Positions 50,257 through 59,680 of a stretch of 64,000 nt of DNA are shown here, piece by piece. The DNA comes from Brachybacterium sp. FME24 (lineage in GTDB: Bacteria; Actinomycetota; Actinomycetes; Actinomycetales; Dermabacteraceae). How positions within the stretch are numbered: the first letter of the stretch is position 1; the number at the start of each line of letters is the position of its first letter. The notes beneath the pieces were generated by a model. That model saw only the letters and a list, made by a program, of their open reading frames with translations, was not told where the DNA came from and searched no databases. The stretch is taken from NCBI RefSeq assembly GCF_014897705.1, contig NZ_JABUXV010000001.1, positions 62,001-126,000 on the forward strand, written 5' to 3'. The translations under genes were made by a program, and so were the position numbers.

Positions 50257-52500
50257 ATGACCGAGGTCTCACCCTCTCCTCGTCCCGCTGACTCCCCCGG
50301 CACCGGGAGGAGCCCCGGAGACGACGACGGTCCCAGCTCGACCCCGACCGGAGCCGCGAAACCCGCCCATTCGCCGGTCAACTGGCCGGTGTTCCTCGGC
50401 ACCGCCGTGATCATCGTCCTGTTCGTGCTGTTCGCCGCGATCTGGCCGGGCACGGCGGAGACCGTCATCTTCGGCTCCATGGCGTGGGTGGCGACGAACT
50501 TCGGCTGGTACTACGTCCTGACCGCCGCGCTCGTGGTGGTGTTCGTGCTGATCGTCGCCTTCTCCAAGGTGGGGCAGACGAAGATGGGCCCGGACCATTC
50601 GCTGCCGAAGTACAACCTGTTCACCTGGGCGGCCATGCTGTTCGCGGCCGGCATCGGCGTGGACCTGATGTTCTTCGGGATCTCCGGACCGGCCACGAAC
50701 TTCCTCACCCCGCCGGATGTCCCGGCCGGTTCCGAGGAGGCCGCCCGGATGGCCACCGTCTGGACGATCTTCCACTACGGGATCCCCGGCTGGGCGATGT
50801 ACGCCCTGATGGGCATGGCCTTCGGCCTGTTCGCCTACCGGTACCACCTGCCGCTGTCGATCCGCTCCGCCCTGGCGCCGATCTTCGGCAAGCGGATCCA
50901 CGGCGCCGTGGGCCATGTCGCCGAGATCGGCGCGACCATCGGCACCATCTTCGGCATCTCGGTGTCCCTCGGCATCGGCGTCGTCTTCCTGAACTTCGGC
51001 CTCTCCGCACTGTTCGGCATCCCGAACTCGCTCGCGGTGCAGATCGCCCTGATGGCGCTCGCGGTGTTCATCACGATCCTTTCCACGGTCTCCGGCGTGG
51101 ACAAGGGCATCCGCCGCCTCTCCGAGCTCAACGTGCTGCTCGCCCTCGTGCTGATGCTGTGGGTGCTGTTCTCCGGGAACACCCCTCAGCTGCTCAACGC
51201 CCTGGTCCAGAACATCGGCGACTTCTTCTCGCGGTTCCCCTCGATGCTGATGAACACCTTCGCCTACAGCGAGGGCACGGCGGACTACCCCGCGGATCAG
51301 TGGATGGCCGACTGGACCCTGTTCTTCTGGGCCTGGTGGATCGCCTGGGCGCCCTTCGTGAGCCTGTTCCTGGCACGCATCTCCCGGGGCCGCACCCTGC
51401 GTCAGTTCGTCGTCGGCGTGCTGCTGATCCCCTTCGCCTTCATCCTGCTGTGGGTCTCGATATTCGGGAACGCGGCGATGAGCTTCTTCGCGGACGAGGC
51501 GTTCCTCGACCTCACCATCAACCAGCCCGAGTCCGGATTCTTCAACCTGCTCGACCAGTACCCCGGCGCGCTCTTCACGGTCTCGCTCGCCATGCTCACC
51601 GGGCTGTTCTTCTACACCACCTCTGCGGATTCCGGTTCGCTGGTGATGGCGAACATGACCTCCAAGGCCACCACCACCGATTCCGACGGCCCGCCGTGGC
51701 TGCGCATCGTCTGGGCCGTGATCACCGGCGCCCTGACCCTGGTGATGCTGTTCATCGACGGCGTCTACACGCTCCAGGCCGCGACCGTGATCGTCGGATT
51801 GCCGCTGTCGGTGATGATCTACTTGGTGATGTTCAGTCTGTGGAAGGTGCTGCGCACCGAGCACATGAACCTCGAATCCCGCCAGGCGACCCTCCCCGCC
51901 CTGCTGACCAGCCGGGTCCGTGAAGCCGACGGCAGCGACCGCGGCTCCTGGCGCCAGCGCCTGCAGCACCGCATGTCCTATGCCTCGGCGGAGCAGGCGA
52001 CGACCTTCATCGATACCGTCGCCACTCCTGCCGTCGAAGAGGTGTCGGCGGAGCTGCAGAAGCTCGGTGCCGAGGTCGCCTGCCATCGCGGAGCGCACCC
52101 GGACAGCGGGATCCCCTTCGTGGACCTCGTCGTCTCCTTCCCCGAGGGCGAGGACTTCAAGTACCAGACCTACCCGGTGGCCTATTCGACGCCGAGCTTC
52201 GCGGCGAATCTCGCGGCCGTGCGCGACACCTACTTCCGGGTGGAGATCTTCTCGACCCTCGGCTCCCGCGGCCGCGACATCATGGGCTACTCGAAGGATC
52301 AGGTCATCGCCGACGTCCTGGACTCCTACGATGCTCACATCATGTACCTGACCCTCAGCACCGAGATCGGCACCGCGACGGGCACGATCCCCGTCACCGC
52401 ACCGAACACCTGGGCCGACACCGACCACACCGACACCCCCGCGGGCTCCGTGCCGACGGATGCCGCGGAGAACGCCGACTCGAAGGAGCGCCATGACTGA
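50257..52500 (+). CDS. betT: BCCT-family choline transporter (BetT-like)
   Basis: A 747-residue BCCT carrier. Twelve helices span about residues 45-560. The family signature region is FFWAWWIAWAPFVSLFLARISRGRT (quoted in part: WAWWIAWAPFVSLFLA), which includes the Trp-rich substrate site. A long C-terminal cytoplasmic domain of about 190 residues (RQRLQHRMSYASAEQ onward) is typical of BetT-type, osmotically regulated choline transporters. The preceding N-terminal 40 residues are hydrophilic. GAAAGGA lies before the ATG at 50257. It overlaps betB by eight bases, which supports choline as substrate. Confidence 0.9.
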   Translation: MTEVSPSPRPADSPGTGRSPGDDDGPSSTPTGAAKPAHSPVNWPVFLGTAVIIVLFVLFAAIWPGTAETVIFGSMAWVATNFGWYYVLTAALVVVFVLIVAFSKVGQTKMGPDHSLPKYNLFTWAAMLFAAGIGVDLMFFGISGPATNFLTPPDVPAGSEEAARMATVWTIFHYGIPGWAMYALMGMAFGLFAYRYHLPLSIRSALAPIFGKRIHGAVGHVAEIGATIGTIFGISVSLGIGVVFLNFGLSALFGIPNSLAVQIALMALAVFITILSTVSGVDKGIRRLSELNVLLALVLMLWVLFSGNTPQLLNALVQNIGDFFSRFPSMLMNTFAYSEGTADYPADQWMADWTLFFWAWWIAWAPFVSLFLARISRGRTLRQFVVGVLLIPFAFILLWVSIFGNAAMSFFADEAFLDLTINQPESGFFNLLDQYPGALFTVSLAMLTGLFFYTTSADSGSLVMANMTSKATTTDSDGPPWLRIVWAVITGALTLVMLFIDGVYTLQAATVIVGLPLSVMIYLVMFSLWKVLRTEHMNLESRQATLPALLTSRVREADGSDRGSWRQRLQHRMSYASAEQATTFIDTVATPAVEEVSAELQKLGAEVACHRGAHPDSGIPFVDLVVSFPEGEDFKYQTYPVAYSTPSFAANLAAVRDTYFRVEIFSTLGSRGRDIMGYSKDQVIADVLDSYDAHIMYLTLSTEIGTATGTIPVTAPNTWADTDHTDTPAGSVPTDAAENADSKERHD

Positions 52501-53977
52501 CACCCTTGCCACCCTGTACATCGACGGAGCCTGGGTCCCCTCGTCCACCGGCGAGACCCGCGTAGTCACCTGCCCCGCCGACCAGACCGAGGTCGGTGTC
52601 GTCTCCGAGGCCACCGCCGAGGACGTCGAGCGCGCGATCCTCGCGGCCCGTGCGGCCTTCGAGTCCCGCGTGTGGGCCGACAAGCCGGCCTCCGAGCGCG
52701 GCGACTTCCTGCTGCAGGTCGCCGACCAGCTCCAGGAGCGCAAGGCGGAGTTCGCCCGCGCCGAGGCCTTCGATACCGGCAAGCGCCTGGTCGAGGCCGA
52801 GGGCGACATGGACGACATCACCGCCTGCTTCCGCTACTTCGGGAAGGTCGCGGGGCAGAACCCGGGCCGTCTGGTCGATGCCGGGGACGACAGCGTGATC
52901 TCCCGAGTGGTGCACGAGCCGATCGGGGTGTGCGGCATGATCACCCCCTGGAACTTCCCGCTGCTGCAGGCCGCGTGGAAGATCGCCCCGGCCCTGGCCG
53001 CCGGCAACTCCTTCATCATCAAGCCGGCCGAGCTCACCCCGCACACCACGATCCTGATCGTGGACGTGATGGACAAGCTGGGCCTGCCCGCGGGCGTGGC
53101 GAATCTGGTGCTCGGCGCCGGCGGCGTGGTCGGTGCACCGCTGTCCTCCCACCCGGAGATCGACCTGGTCTCCTTCACCGGTGGCCTGGTCACCGGCCGG
53201 AAGATCGCGGCGTCCGCCGCGCAGGGTATCAAGAAGGTGGCTCTCGAGCTCGGCGGGAAGAACCCCAACGTGATCTTCGCCGACGCCGAGTACGAGGCCG
53301 CGCTCGACAATGCGCTGAACGCCGGTTTCATGGATTCCGGTCTGCTCTGCTCCGCCGGCACGCGCCTGATCGTGCAGGACACCATCGCCGAACGGTTCGT
53401 CGATGACCTGGTGGCCCGCGCCGAGGGCATCGTGATGGGCGGCCCGCTGGACGAGAAGGCCGAGACCGGCCCGCTGATCTCGAAGGAGCACCGCGACAAG
53501 GTCACCGACTACGTGACGCGCGGTATCGAGGCCGGCGGTCGCCTGCGCACGGGGGGCCACTGGGGCGGACCGGAGCATGAGAAGGGCTACTTCTACGCGC
53601 CGACCGTGCTGGATCAGTGCACCTCCGAGAACCCTGCGGTGATCGAGGAGGGCTTCGGCCCCGTCATCACCGTCGAGACCTTCTCCACCGAGGAGGAGGC
53701 GATCGCGATCGCCAATGACACCGAGTACGGCCTGGCCGGTGCGGTGTGGACCTCGAACTCCGGGATCGCGAACCGGGTCTCGCGGCGGCTTCGCCACGGC
53801 ACCATCTGGATCAACGACTTCCACCCCTACCTGCCGCAGGCGGAGTGGGGCGGCTTCAAGATGTCCGGTGTGGGCCGCGAGCTGGGCCCCACCGGTCTCG
53901 AGGAGTACACCGAGTCCAAGCACATCTACGAGAACACCGAACCGGCCGTGACCGGCTGGTTCCCCCGCAAGGGCTGA
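52493..53977 (+). CDS. betB: Betaine-aldehyde dehydrogenase
   Basis: A 494-residue NAD(P)+-dependent aldehyde dehydrogenase. The general base is Glu252 in ALELGGKNPNV and the catalytic Cys286 is in SGLLCSAGTRL; GMITPWNFPLLQAAWK is the cofactor-binding segment. In the context of betT and betA it converts betaine aldehyde to glycine betaine, an osmoprotectant. The specificity is inferred from context. CGAAGGAG precedes the ATG at 52493, which overlaps the end of betT. Confidence 0.9.
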   Translation: MTDTLATLYIDGAWVPSSTGETRVVTCPADQTEVGVVSEATAEDVERAILAARAAFESRVWADKPASERGDFLLQVADQLQERKAEFARAEAFDTGKRLVEAEGDMDDITACFRYFGKVAGQNPGRLVDAGDDSVISRVVHEPIGVCGMITPWNFPLLQAAWKIAPALAAGNSFIIKPAELTPHTTILIVDVMDKLGLPAGVANLVLGAGGVVGAPLSSHPEIDLVSFTGGLVTGRKIAASAAQGIKKVALELGGKNPNVIFADAEYEAALDNALNAGFMDSGLLCSAGTRLIVQDTIAERFVDDLVARAEGIVMGGPLDEKAETGPLISKEHRDKVTDYVTRGIEAGGRLRTGGHWGGPEHEKGYFYAPTVLDQCTSENPAVIEEGFGPVITVETFSTEEEAIAIANDTEYGLAGAVWTSNSGIANRVSRRLRHGTIWINDFHPYLPQAEWGGFKMSGVGRELGPTGLEEYTESKHIYENTEPAVTGWFPRKG

Positions 53978-54066
53978 CTCCGCGCGGTCCGGGCCGCCCC
54001 GCTGTGCCCCACGCCGGCGGGGCGGCCCCCGCACCACCACCTCCCTCTCGACAGGAAGCAGAAGAC

Positions 54067-55659
54067 ATGTCCACTCAGGATCTCCCCTCCGAGAACCCCG
54101 TCGCCGAGTTCGACTACGTCGTCGTCGGCGGCGGCTCCGCCGGAGCGGCCCTCGCCTCGCGCCTCAGCGAGGACCCGAGCATCGACGTCGCCCTCCTCGA
54201 AGCCGGCCCCTCGGACCTCGAGCACCAGGAGGTGCTGCAGCTCAAGCGCTGGCCCGAGCTGCTCGAGGGCGGGCTCGACTGGGATTACCCGATCGAGCCG
54301 CAGGAGAACGGCAACTCCTTCATGCGCCATGCCCGCGCGAAGGTTCTGGGCGGCTGCTCCTCGCACAACTCGTGCATCGCCTTCCACCCGCCGGCGGAGG
54401 ACATGGACCTGTGGGAGCGCCTCGGCGCCGAGGGCTGGAACGCCGAGACGATCATCCCGCTGATCGCACGGCTGGAGACGAACATGTCCCGCAGCGGCGA
54501 GGGCCACGGCACCGACGGTCCCGTGCACCTCATGGACGTGCCGCCCGAGGACCCGGTCGGCATCGCCCTGCTGGAGGCCTGCGAGCAGGCCGGCATCCCG
54601 AGGGCCACGTTCAACGACTTCGAGACCGTGGTCCACGGGGCGAACTGGTTCCAGGTGAACCGTCAGGCCGACGGCACCCGGGCCTCGTCCTCGGTGTCCT
54701 ACCTGCACCCGAACCTGGAGCGCGAGAACCTGCACGTCCTCACCGGTCTCCAGGTGATGCGGGTCCTGTTCGACGAGGACCAGCGGGCCACGGGCGTGGA
54801 GTACATCGACAACTCCTTCGACCGCTCCTCGATCATGCATGCCCGACGCGAGGTCATCCTCTCCGCCGGCGCGATCGATTCGCCGAAGCTGCTGATGCTC
54901 TCCGGTATCGGCCCGGCGGAGCACCTGCGCGAGGTGGGCATCGAGGTGCGCGTCGACTCCCCCGGCGTCGGCTCGAACCTGCAGGACCACCCGGAGGCCG
55001 TGATCTCCTGGGAGTCCACGCAGAAGATGACGCGGGAGTCCACGCAGTGGTGGGAGATCGGGATCTTCACGCCCACCCAGGATGGCCTGGACCTGCCGGA
55101 TCTGATGATGCACTACGGCTCGGTGCCCTTCGACATGCACACCCGCCGCCAGGGCTACCCCACCTCCCCGGAGTCCTTCGCGCTGACACCGAACGTCACC
55201 CATGCCCGCTCGCGCGGCACGGTGCGGCTGCGCTCGATCGACTACCGCGACAAGCCCAGGGTCGACCCGCGGTACTTCACCGACGAGGACGGTCATGACA
55301 TGGCCGTCGCCGTCGCGGGGATCAAAAAGGCCCGCGAGATCGTCTCCCAGCCCGGCATGGACGCGTTCCGCGGGCGCGAACTGTTCCCCGGCGAGGCAGT
55401 GCAGTCCGATGAGGACATCGCCGACTACGTCTCCAAGACCCACAACACCGTCTATCACCCCGCCGGCTCGTGCCGGATGGGGGCGGTGGACGACGACCTG
55501 TCGCCGCTGGACCCGCAGCTGCGGGTCAAGGGCGTCACGGGACTGCGCGTGGTCGACGGCTCGGTGATGCCGCAGCTGGTCGCGGTGAACCCCAACATCA
55601 CCACGATGCTGATCGGCGAGCGCGCCGCGGATCTGATCCGCAGCGCACACAGCGCCTGA
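54067..55659 (+). CDS. betA: Choline dehydrogenase (GMC family)
   Basis: A 530-residue GMC flavoprotein. The FAD-binding motif is VVVGGGSAGAALASRLSED; the family signatures LGGCSSHNSCIAFH, and LSAGAIDSPKLLMLSGIGPAEHL in the middle, and VYHPAGSCRMG with VNPNITTMLIGERAADLI near the end, are all present. It oxidises choline to betaine aldehyde, feeding BetB encoded immediately upstream. The gene lies 89 bases after betB on the same strand. Close relatives accept other alcohols, but the operon supports choline. Confidence 0.9.
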   Translation: MSTQDLPSENPVAEFDYVVVGGGSAGAALASRLSEDPSIDVALLEAGPSDLEHQEVLQLKRWPELLEGGLDWDYPIEPQENGNSFMRHARAKVLGGCSSHNSCIAFHPPAEDMDLWERLGAEGWNAETIIPLIARLETNMSRSGEGHGTDGPVHLMDVPPEDPVGIALLEACEQAGIPRATFNDFETVVHGANWFQVNRQADGTRASSSVSYLHPNLERENLHVLTGLQVMRVLFDEDQRATGVEYIDNSFDRSSIMHARREVILSAGAIDSPKLLMLSGIGPAEHLREVGIEVRVDSPGVGSNLQDHPEAVISWESTQKMTRESTQWWEIGIFTPTQDGLDLPDLMMHYGSVPFDMHTRRQGYPTSPESFALTPNVTHARSRGTVRLRSIDYRDKPRVDPRYFTDEDGHDMAVAVAGIKKAREIVSQPGMDAFRGRELFPGEAVQSDEDIADYVSKTHNTVYHPAGSCRMGAVDDDLSPLDPQLRVKGVTGLRVVDGSVMPQLVAVNPNITTMLIGERAADLIRSAHSA

Positions 55660-55690
55660 ACACCGCGGCTCTTCACCGGGCTGACGCGAA

Positions 55691-55724
55691 AGGGCGGCCC
55701 CGCACCGAAGTGCGGGGCCGCCCT
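55691..55724. terminator. Bidirectional terminator between betA and the quinone oxidoreductase gene
   Basis: A perfect 15-base stem (AGGGCGGCCCCGCAC / GTGCGGGGCCGCCCT, loop CGAA) lies between convergent genes. Confidence 0.85.
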
Positions 55725-55738
55725 GTCACGTGGTGTGC

Positions 55739-56662
55739 TCAGCGAGTGGCGTCGATGAGGAGCTTCCCGTTCGCCGTACCGGCCCTGCTGATCTCGAAGG
55801 CCTCGGCGGCGTCGGCGAGGGCGAAGGAGCGGTCGATCTCGACCCGCAGGGCGCCGTCGGCGACCTTCTGCAGCAGCGTGCGCAGTCGCGGCCCGTCCGG
55901 GCGCACCCACACCCAGCGCCCGCCGGTCTCCTCGACCGAGGGATCAGCGATCGACACGTGGCGGCCGCCCTCGGCCAGCAGTTCGAGCGTGTCCTCCCGG
56001 ACCCCGCCCACGAAGTCGGCGACGGCGCTGACGCCGTCGGGGGCGATCTCGCGCACGCGCTCGACCAGTCCGTCACCGTAAGTCACCGGCGTGACCCCGA
56101 TTGCCTGCAGCTTCTCGTGGTTGTGGGCGGAGGCGGTGCCGATCACCGTCGCGCCGACCTCCCGCGCCAGCTGCGCGGCGAGGAAGCCGACGCCACCGGA
56201 GGCGGCATGGATGAGCAGGGTGTCGTCCGCGGTCAGTTCCAGCGTCTCGAGGCTGCGCAGTGCGGTCAGGCCCACGAGCGGCAGGCCTGCGGCGGCGTCC
56301 ATGTCGACTCCGTCGGGGATCGCGGCCACTGAGGTGGCAGGCAGCGCCACATACTCGGCGAAGGTGCCGCCGTGGATGATGTCGGTGCGGCCGTAGGAGG
56401 CGACACGGTCACCGGGCGTGAACTCCGGGGTGTCAGGGCCCACCGTCTCGACCACGCCGGCCACGTCCCAGCCGGGGATCACGGGGAAGACGGCCTCGAT
56501 GAGCCCGTCGAGTCCACCGGACATCACTTTCCAGTCCACGGGATTCACGGAGGCTCGCTCCACCCGGATCACGACGGCTCCCGGGGCGGCCTTCGGCATA
56601 GGGGCATCAGTGAGCGCCATCGTGCTCGGCTCGCCGTACTCGGCGTAGGTCATTGCTCGCAT
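55739..56662 (-). CDS. Zinc-independent NADP-dependent alcohol dehydrogenase / quinone oxidoreductase
   Basis: A 307-residue MDR-superfamily enzyme of the quinone oxidoreductase type. The N-terminal GroES-like domain starts MRAMTYAEYGEPSTMALTDA and has RASVNPVDWKVMSGG; the Rossmann motif is LLIHAASGGVGFLAAQLARE. No zinc-binding Cys residues are seen, so it is the zinc-free type. It reduces quinones or enones with NADPH. The ATG at 56662 gives the conserved N-terminus; an upstream extension in the same frame is not conserved. Confidence 0.88.
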   Translation of the reverse strand: MRAMTYAEYGEPSTMALTDAPMPKAAPGAVVIRVERASVNPVDWKVMSGGLDGLIEAVFPVIPGWDVAGVVETVGPDTPEFTPGDRVASYGRTDIIHGGTFAEYVALPATSVAAIPDGVDMDAAAGLPLVGLTALRSLETLELTADDTLLIHAASGGVGFLAAQLAREVGATVIGTASAHNHEKLQAIGVTPVTYGDGLVERVREIAPDGVSAVADFVGGVREDTLELLAEGGRHVSIADPSVEETGGRWVWVRPDGPRLRTLLQKVADGALRVEIDRSFALADAAEAFEISRAGTANGKLLIDATR

Positions 56663-56855
56663 ACCTAGGACAACACCCCAGGCAGCGCAAACATTCCCGC
56701 CATCGCCAACTGATCTTCGCTCTCCGGCTCCGCGTGCCGCTAACGGGGTGATTCCTCCGTCCTGTCCGGTGGCGGACATGCGTGCGACTCCTGTCGTTCA
56801 TCCCGTGGTGATCGTATGTCGAGGTCCCCGGCACGCCCCGACTGAAGGAGCGCCT

Positions 56856-59477
56856 GTGCGCCGCTGTCCCCGATTCGCCCCCCGTTTGCTCCCCCTCGCC
56901 CTCGCGGCACCGCTGCTCGCGGTCCCCGCCGGTCTGGGCATGGGGATCGCCCCCGCGCTGGCCGCTCCGGCCGACGACATCCGCCTCAGCGAGATCGAAT
57001 CCTCCGGCGAGGGCGCCGACTGGGTCGAGCTGGTCAACACCGGTGCTGAGCCCGTGGATCTGTCCGGCTGGTTCCTGCGCGACGACAAGGACGAGCGCGA
57101 CTGGGCCGTTCCCGCGGGCACCACGATCGCCCCCGGCGAGCATCTGGTCCTCGAGGGCGAGGAGACCGACGGCGACGGTGGCTTCGACTTCGGCCTGGGC
57201 AAGGCCGATCAGGCGCGCCTGTACCTCCCCGATGGCGCCACCGAGGTCGATGCCGTCTCCTGGGACGGTCACGCCGCGACCACCTACATCGTGGTGGACG
57301 GCGAGCTGGTCACGGCCGCGGAGACCACCAAGGGCGCTGAGAACTCCGCGCCCCTGCCCCCGGAGGATCCCGCCGAACAGGAACCGGCCGAGCCGGTCCC
57401 CGGTGAAGGCTCGGTGGTCATCAACGAAGTCGTCTCCAACGGCGGGGAACCGGACGACTGGGTGGAGCTGACCAACATCGGCGCCGAAGCCGTGGATATC
57501 TCCGACTGGTACCTGCTCGATGACGACGACACCAAGGAGCCCTCGGTGTTCGCCGGCGGCACCGTCATCGAACCCGGCCAGTACGTGGTCGTGGATCGCG
57601 ATGAGCTGGGCTTCGGGCTGGGCAAGGGCGACATGGCCCGCCTGTTCTCCCCCGCCGGCACGCTGGTCGACACCGCCGACTGGCCCGAGGACACTCACGC
57701 AACGCCATCCCTGCAGCGCTGCCCGGAGGGGACTGGAGACTTCGAGCTCAGCACGATCACCACCAAGGGCGCCGCCAACAACTGCGCCGCACCCGTGGTC
57801 ATCCACGAGATCAGCTCGCAGGGCGAGGATTTCGTCGAACTGCGCAACGTCGGCGACGAGCAGGCGGACCTGGGCGGCTACGTGCTCAAGGACGCCGAGG
57901 ACGACCACGTCCACGAGTTCCCCGAAGGCACCACCCTGGACGCCGGAGAACTGCTCCTGGTCACCGGAGAGGACCTCGGTTTCGGCCTGGGTGGCGACGA
58001 CGCGGCGCGCCTGTTCGCCCCCGACGGCGCACTGCTGGACGAGGTCGCCTGGACCGCGCACGTCTCCCCCAGTTACGGCCTCTGCGAGGGCGACCTCGTC
58101 ACGCAGGCCAGTGCCACCCCGGGTGAGGCGAACGACTGCATCGAGCCCGAAGCGGCTGCGGCACTGCCGACCACCGGGGAGGTCGCCGTGCTGGATGGCG
58201 AGAACACCTGGGCCGAAGACCTCTCGGGGCTGGACGCCGCGATGATCGACGGCGAGATGGTGCTGTGGGCGACCAACAACGACGCCGGGCAGATCTCGCG
58301 CCTGGTGGAGAACGCAGAGGGCACCTTCGTCGGCTCCGAGGGCTGGCCCGCCGGCGGTATCCCCACCCGCTTCCCCGACGGCGCCGGAACCCCGGACGGC
58401 GAGGGCATCTCCTACGGCCCCGACGGCAAGCTCTACCAGTCGATCGAGCGTGACAACGACCAAGGCGGCACCAGCCACAACGCGGTGCTGCGCTTCGACC
58501 CGGCCGAGGGTGCGGGCGCCGACGAACTGATCGCCGAGGCCGAATGGGACCTGACCGGTCTGCTGCCGGAGACTGCGGCCAACGCCGGCCTGGAGGCCAT
58601 CGAAGTCGGTTCGGCGAGCGACCTCGCGAACCTCGGCGGCGACGTCCCGGCCGGCGCCGAGGCCTACGCCTTCGTGGCTCTCGAGGCCACCGGCGACGTG
58701 TACGCGGTGGCGCTCATGCCCGACGGCTCGGCCGAGCTGGTCGCCACGCTCGCCTCGCCCTTCGACGGCGTGATGGCGCTGGACCTGCAGGAATCCACCG
58801 GCATGCTGCGAGCATTCTGCGACGAGGCGTGCGAGGGCGAATCGGTCACCTATGACCTCAGGACCGACGACGTGACTGCCTCGCAGCGCTACGCCCGCCC
58901 CACGGGAATGGAGAACATCGCGAACGAGGGCGTCGCCATCGCCCCGTGGGAGACCTGCACCAAGGGCGCGCTGAGCATCTATTACGCCGACGATGCGAAC
59001 ACCGGTGGCCACTCGCTGCGAGGCACGGAGCTGACCGGTCTCGACTGCGCCGCCGACGACGAACCGGCCGAGGACACCGATCCGGGGACCGGCGGGGACA
59101 TGGAACCGGGGGTCGGGGACACGGATCCCGGGACCGGTGGGGACACCGGAGCGGACCCGGTGACGGGGCCCGATCCAGTCACCGGCGAGAACCTCGATCC
59201 GGGGGCCGAGGACGGCTCGGACGCCGTCGAGGCCCCTTCCTCGGAGAACGCGGCCGTGCCCGCCGACAGTGGCACTGGCGGCTCCGTGTCCACCGGTGAT
59301 CCCACCGGCACCGACCCCTCGAGCTCGACGTCCACAGGCTCCGTGGCAGGCAGCTCCGGCACGACGTCGGAGCAGGCGCTCGCCCGCACGGGGATGGAGA
59401 CCTCCGGCGCGTTCGCCGTGGCGCTCGCTGCCTTGGGTGCCGGATTCTGGATGCTGCGCCGCAGCCACCGGGTCTGA
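56856..59477 (+). CDS. LAxTG-anchored surface protein with three lamin-tail domains and an esterase-like propeller
   Basis: A predicted 873-residue wall-anchored protein. A signal peptide ends near PALAAPADD. Three lamin tail domains follow: DIRLSEIESSGEGADWVELV (about 38-150), VVINEVVSNGGEPDDWVELT (about 185-305) and VVIHEISSQGEDFVELRN (about 310-430). Residues 440-735 (WAEDLSGLDAAMIDGEMVLW onward) resemble an esterase-like-phytase or SdiA-regulated beta-propeller. A Gly/Asp/Thr/Pro-repeat spacer and a sortase signal follow: LARTG at 842-846, a hydrophobic helix and RRSHRV. The GTG start is chosen because GAAGGAG lies 5 bases upstream. Possible roles are nucleotide, phosphate or DNA binding at the surface; none is proven. 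Confidence 0.82.
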   Translation: MRRCPRFAPRLLPLALAAPLLAVPAGLGMGIAPALAAPADDIRLSEIESSGEGADWVELVNTGAEPVDLSGWFLRDDKDERDWAVPAGTTIAPGEHLVLEGEETDGDGGFDFGLGKADQARLYLPDGATEVDAVSWDGHAATTYIVVDGELVTAAETTKGAENSAPLPPEDPAEQEPAEPVPGEGSVVINEVVSNGGEPDDWVELTNIGAEAVDISDWYLLDDDDTKEPSVFAGGTVIEPGQYVVVDRDELGFGLGKGDMARLFSPAGTLVDTADWPEDTHATPSLQRCPEGTGDFELSTITTKGAANNCAAPVVIHEISSQGEDFVELRNVGDEQADLGGYVLKDAEDDHVHEFPEGTTLDAGELLLVTGEDLGFGLGGDDAARLFAPDGALLDEVAWTAHVSPSYGLCEGDLVTQASATPGEANDCIEPEAAAALPTTGEVAVLDGENTWAEDLSGLDAAMIDGEMVLWATNNDAGQISRLVENAEGTFVGSEGWPAGGIPTRFPDGAGTPDGEGISYGPDGKLYQSIERDNDQGGTSHNAVLRFDPAEGAGADELIAEAEWDLTGLLPETAANAGLEAIEVGSASDLANLGGDVPAGAEAYAFVALEATGDVYAVALMPDGSAELVATLASPFDGVMALDLQESTGMLRAFCDEACEGESVTYDLRTDDVTASQRYARPTGMENIANEGVAIAPWETCTKGALSIYYADDANTGGHSLRGTELTGLDCAADDEPAEDTDPGTGGDMEPGVGDTDPGTGGDTGADPVTGPDPVTGENLDPGAEDGSDAVEAPSSENAAVPADSGTGGSVSTGDPTGTDPSSSTSTGSVAGSSGTTSEQALARTGMETSGAFAVALAALGAGFWMLRRSHRV

Positions 59478-59490
59478 CCACCTCGACGCT

Positions 59491-59525
59491 GGGCCGCCTC
59501 ACAGCTACTGGCCGTGGGGCGGCCC
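59491..59525 (+). terminator. Terminator after the surface protein gene
   Basis: A 12-base stem with one wobble pair (GGGCCGCCTCAC / GTGGGGCGGCCC) about 13 bases after the stop codon. Confidence 0.65.
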
Positions 59526-59680
59526 CTCGCTGTGCCGGATACGTCGGAGGCGCGGAGTGGCTGCCCTTGCGGTTCTCAGTGCGCGAGAACGGGCGTTGCC
59601 GCGGTTCCGGCACCACTGCTCTCCTGAATCCGTGACCTGGACCATGGGCCACAGATGACGTCACTCGATGAGGAGTAGCC

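Noticed and set aside
56607..59468. A long minus-strand open frame opposite the surface protein gene
   Set aside because: The plus-strand gene has a signal peptide, three recognisable domains and a sortase signal; the opposite frame has none and is a high-GC shadow.
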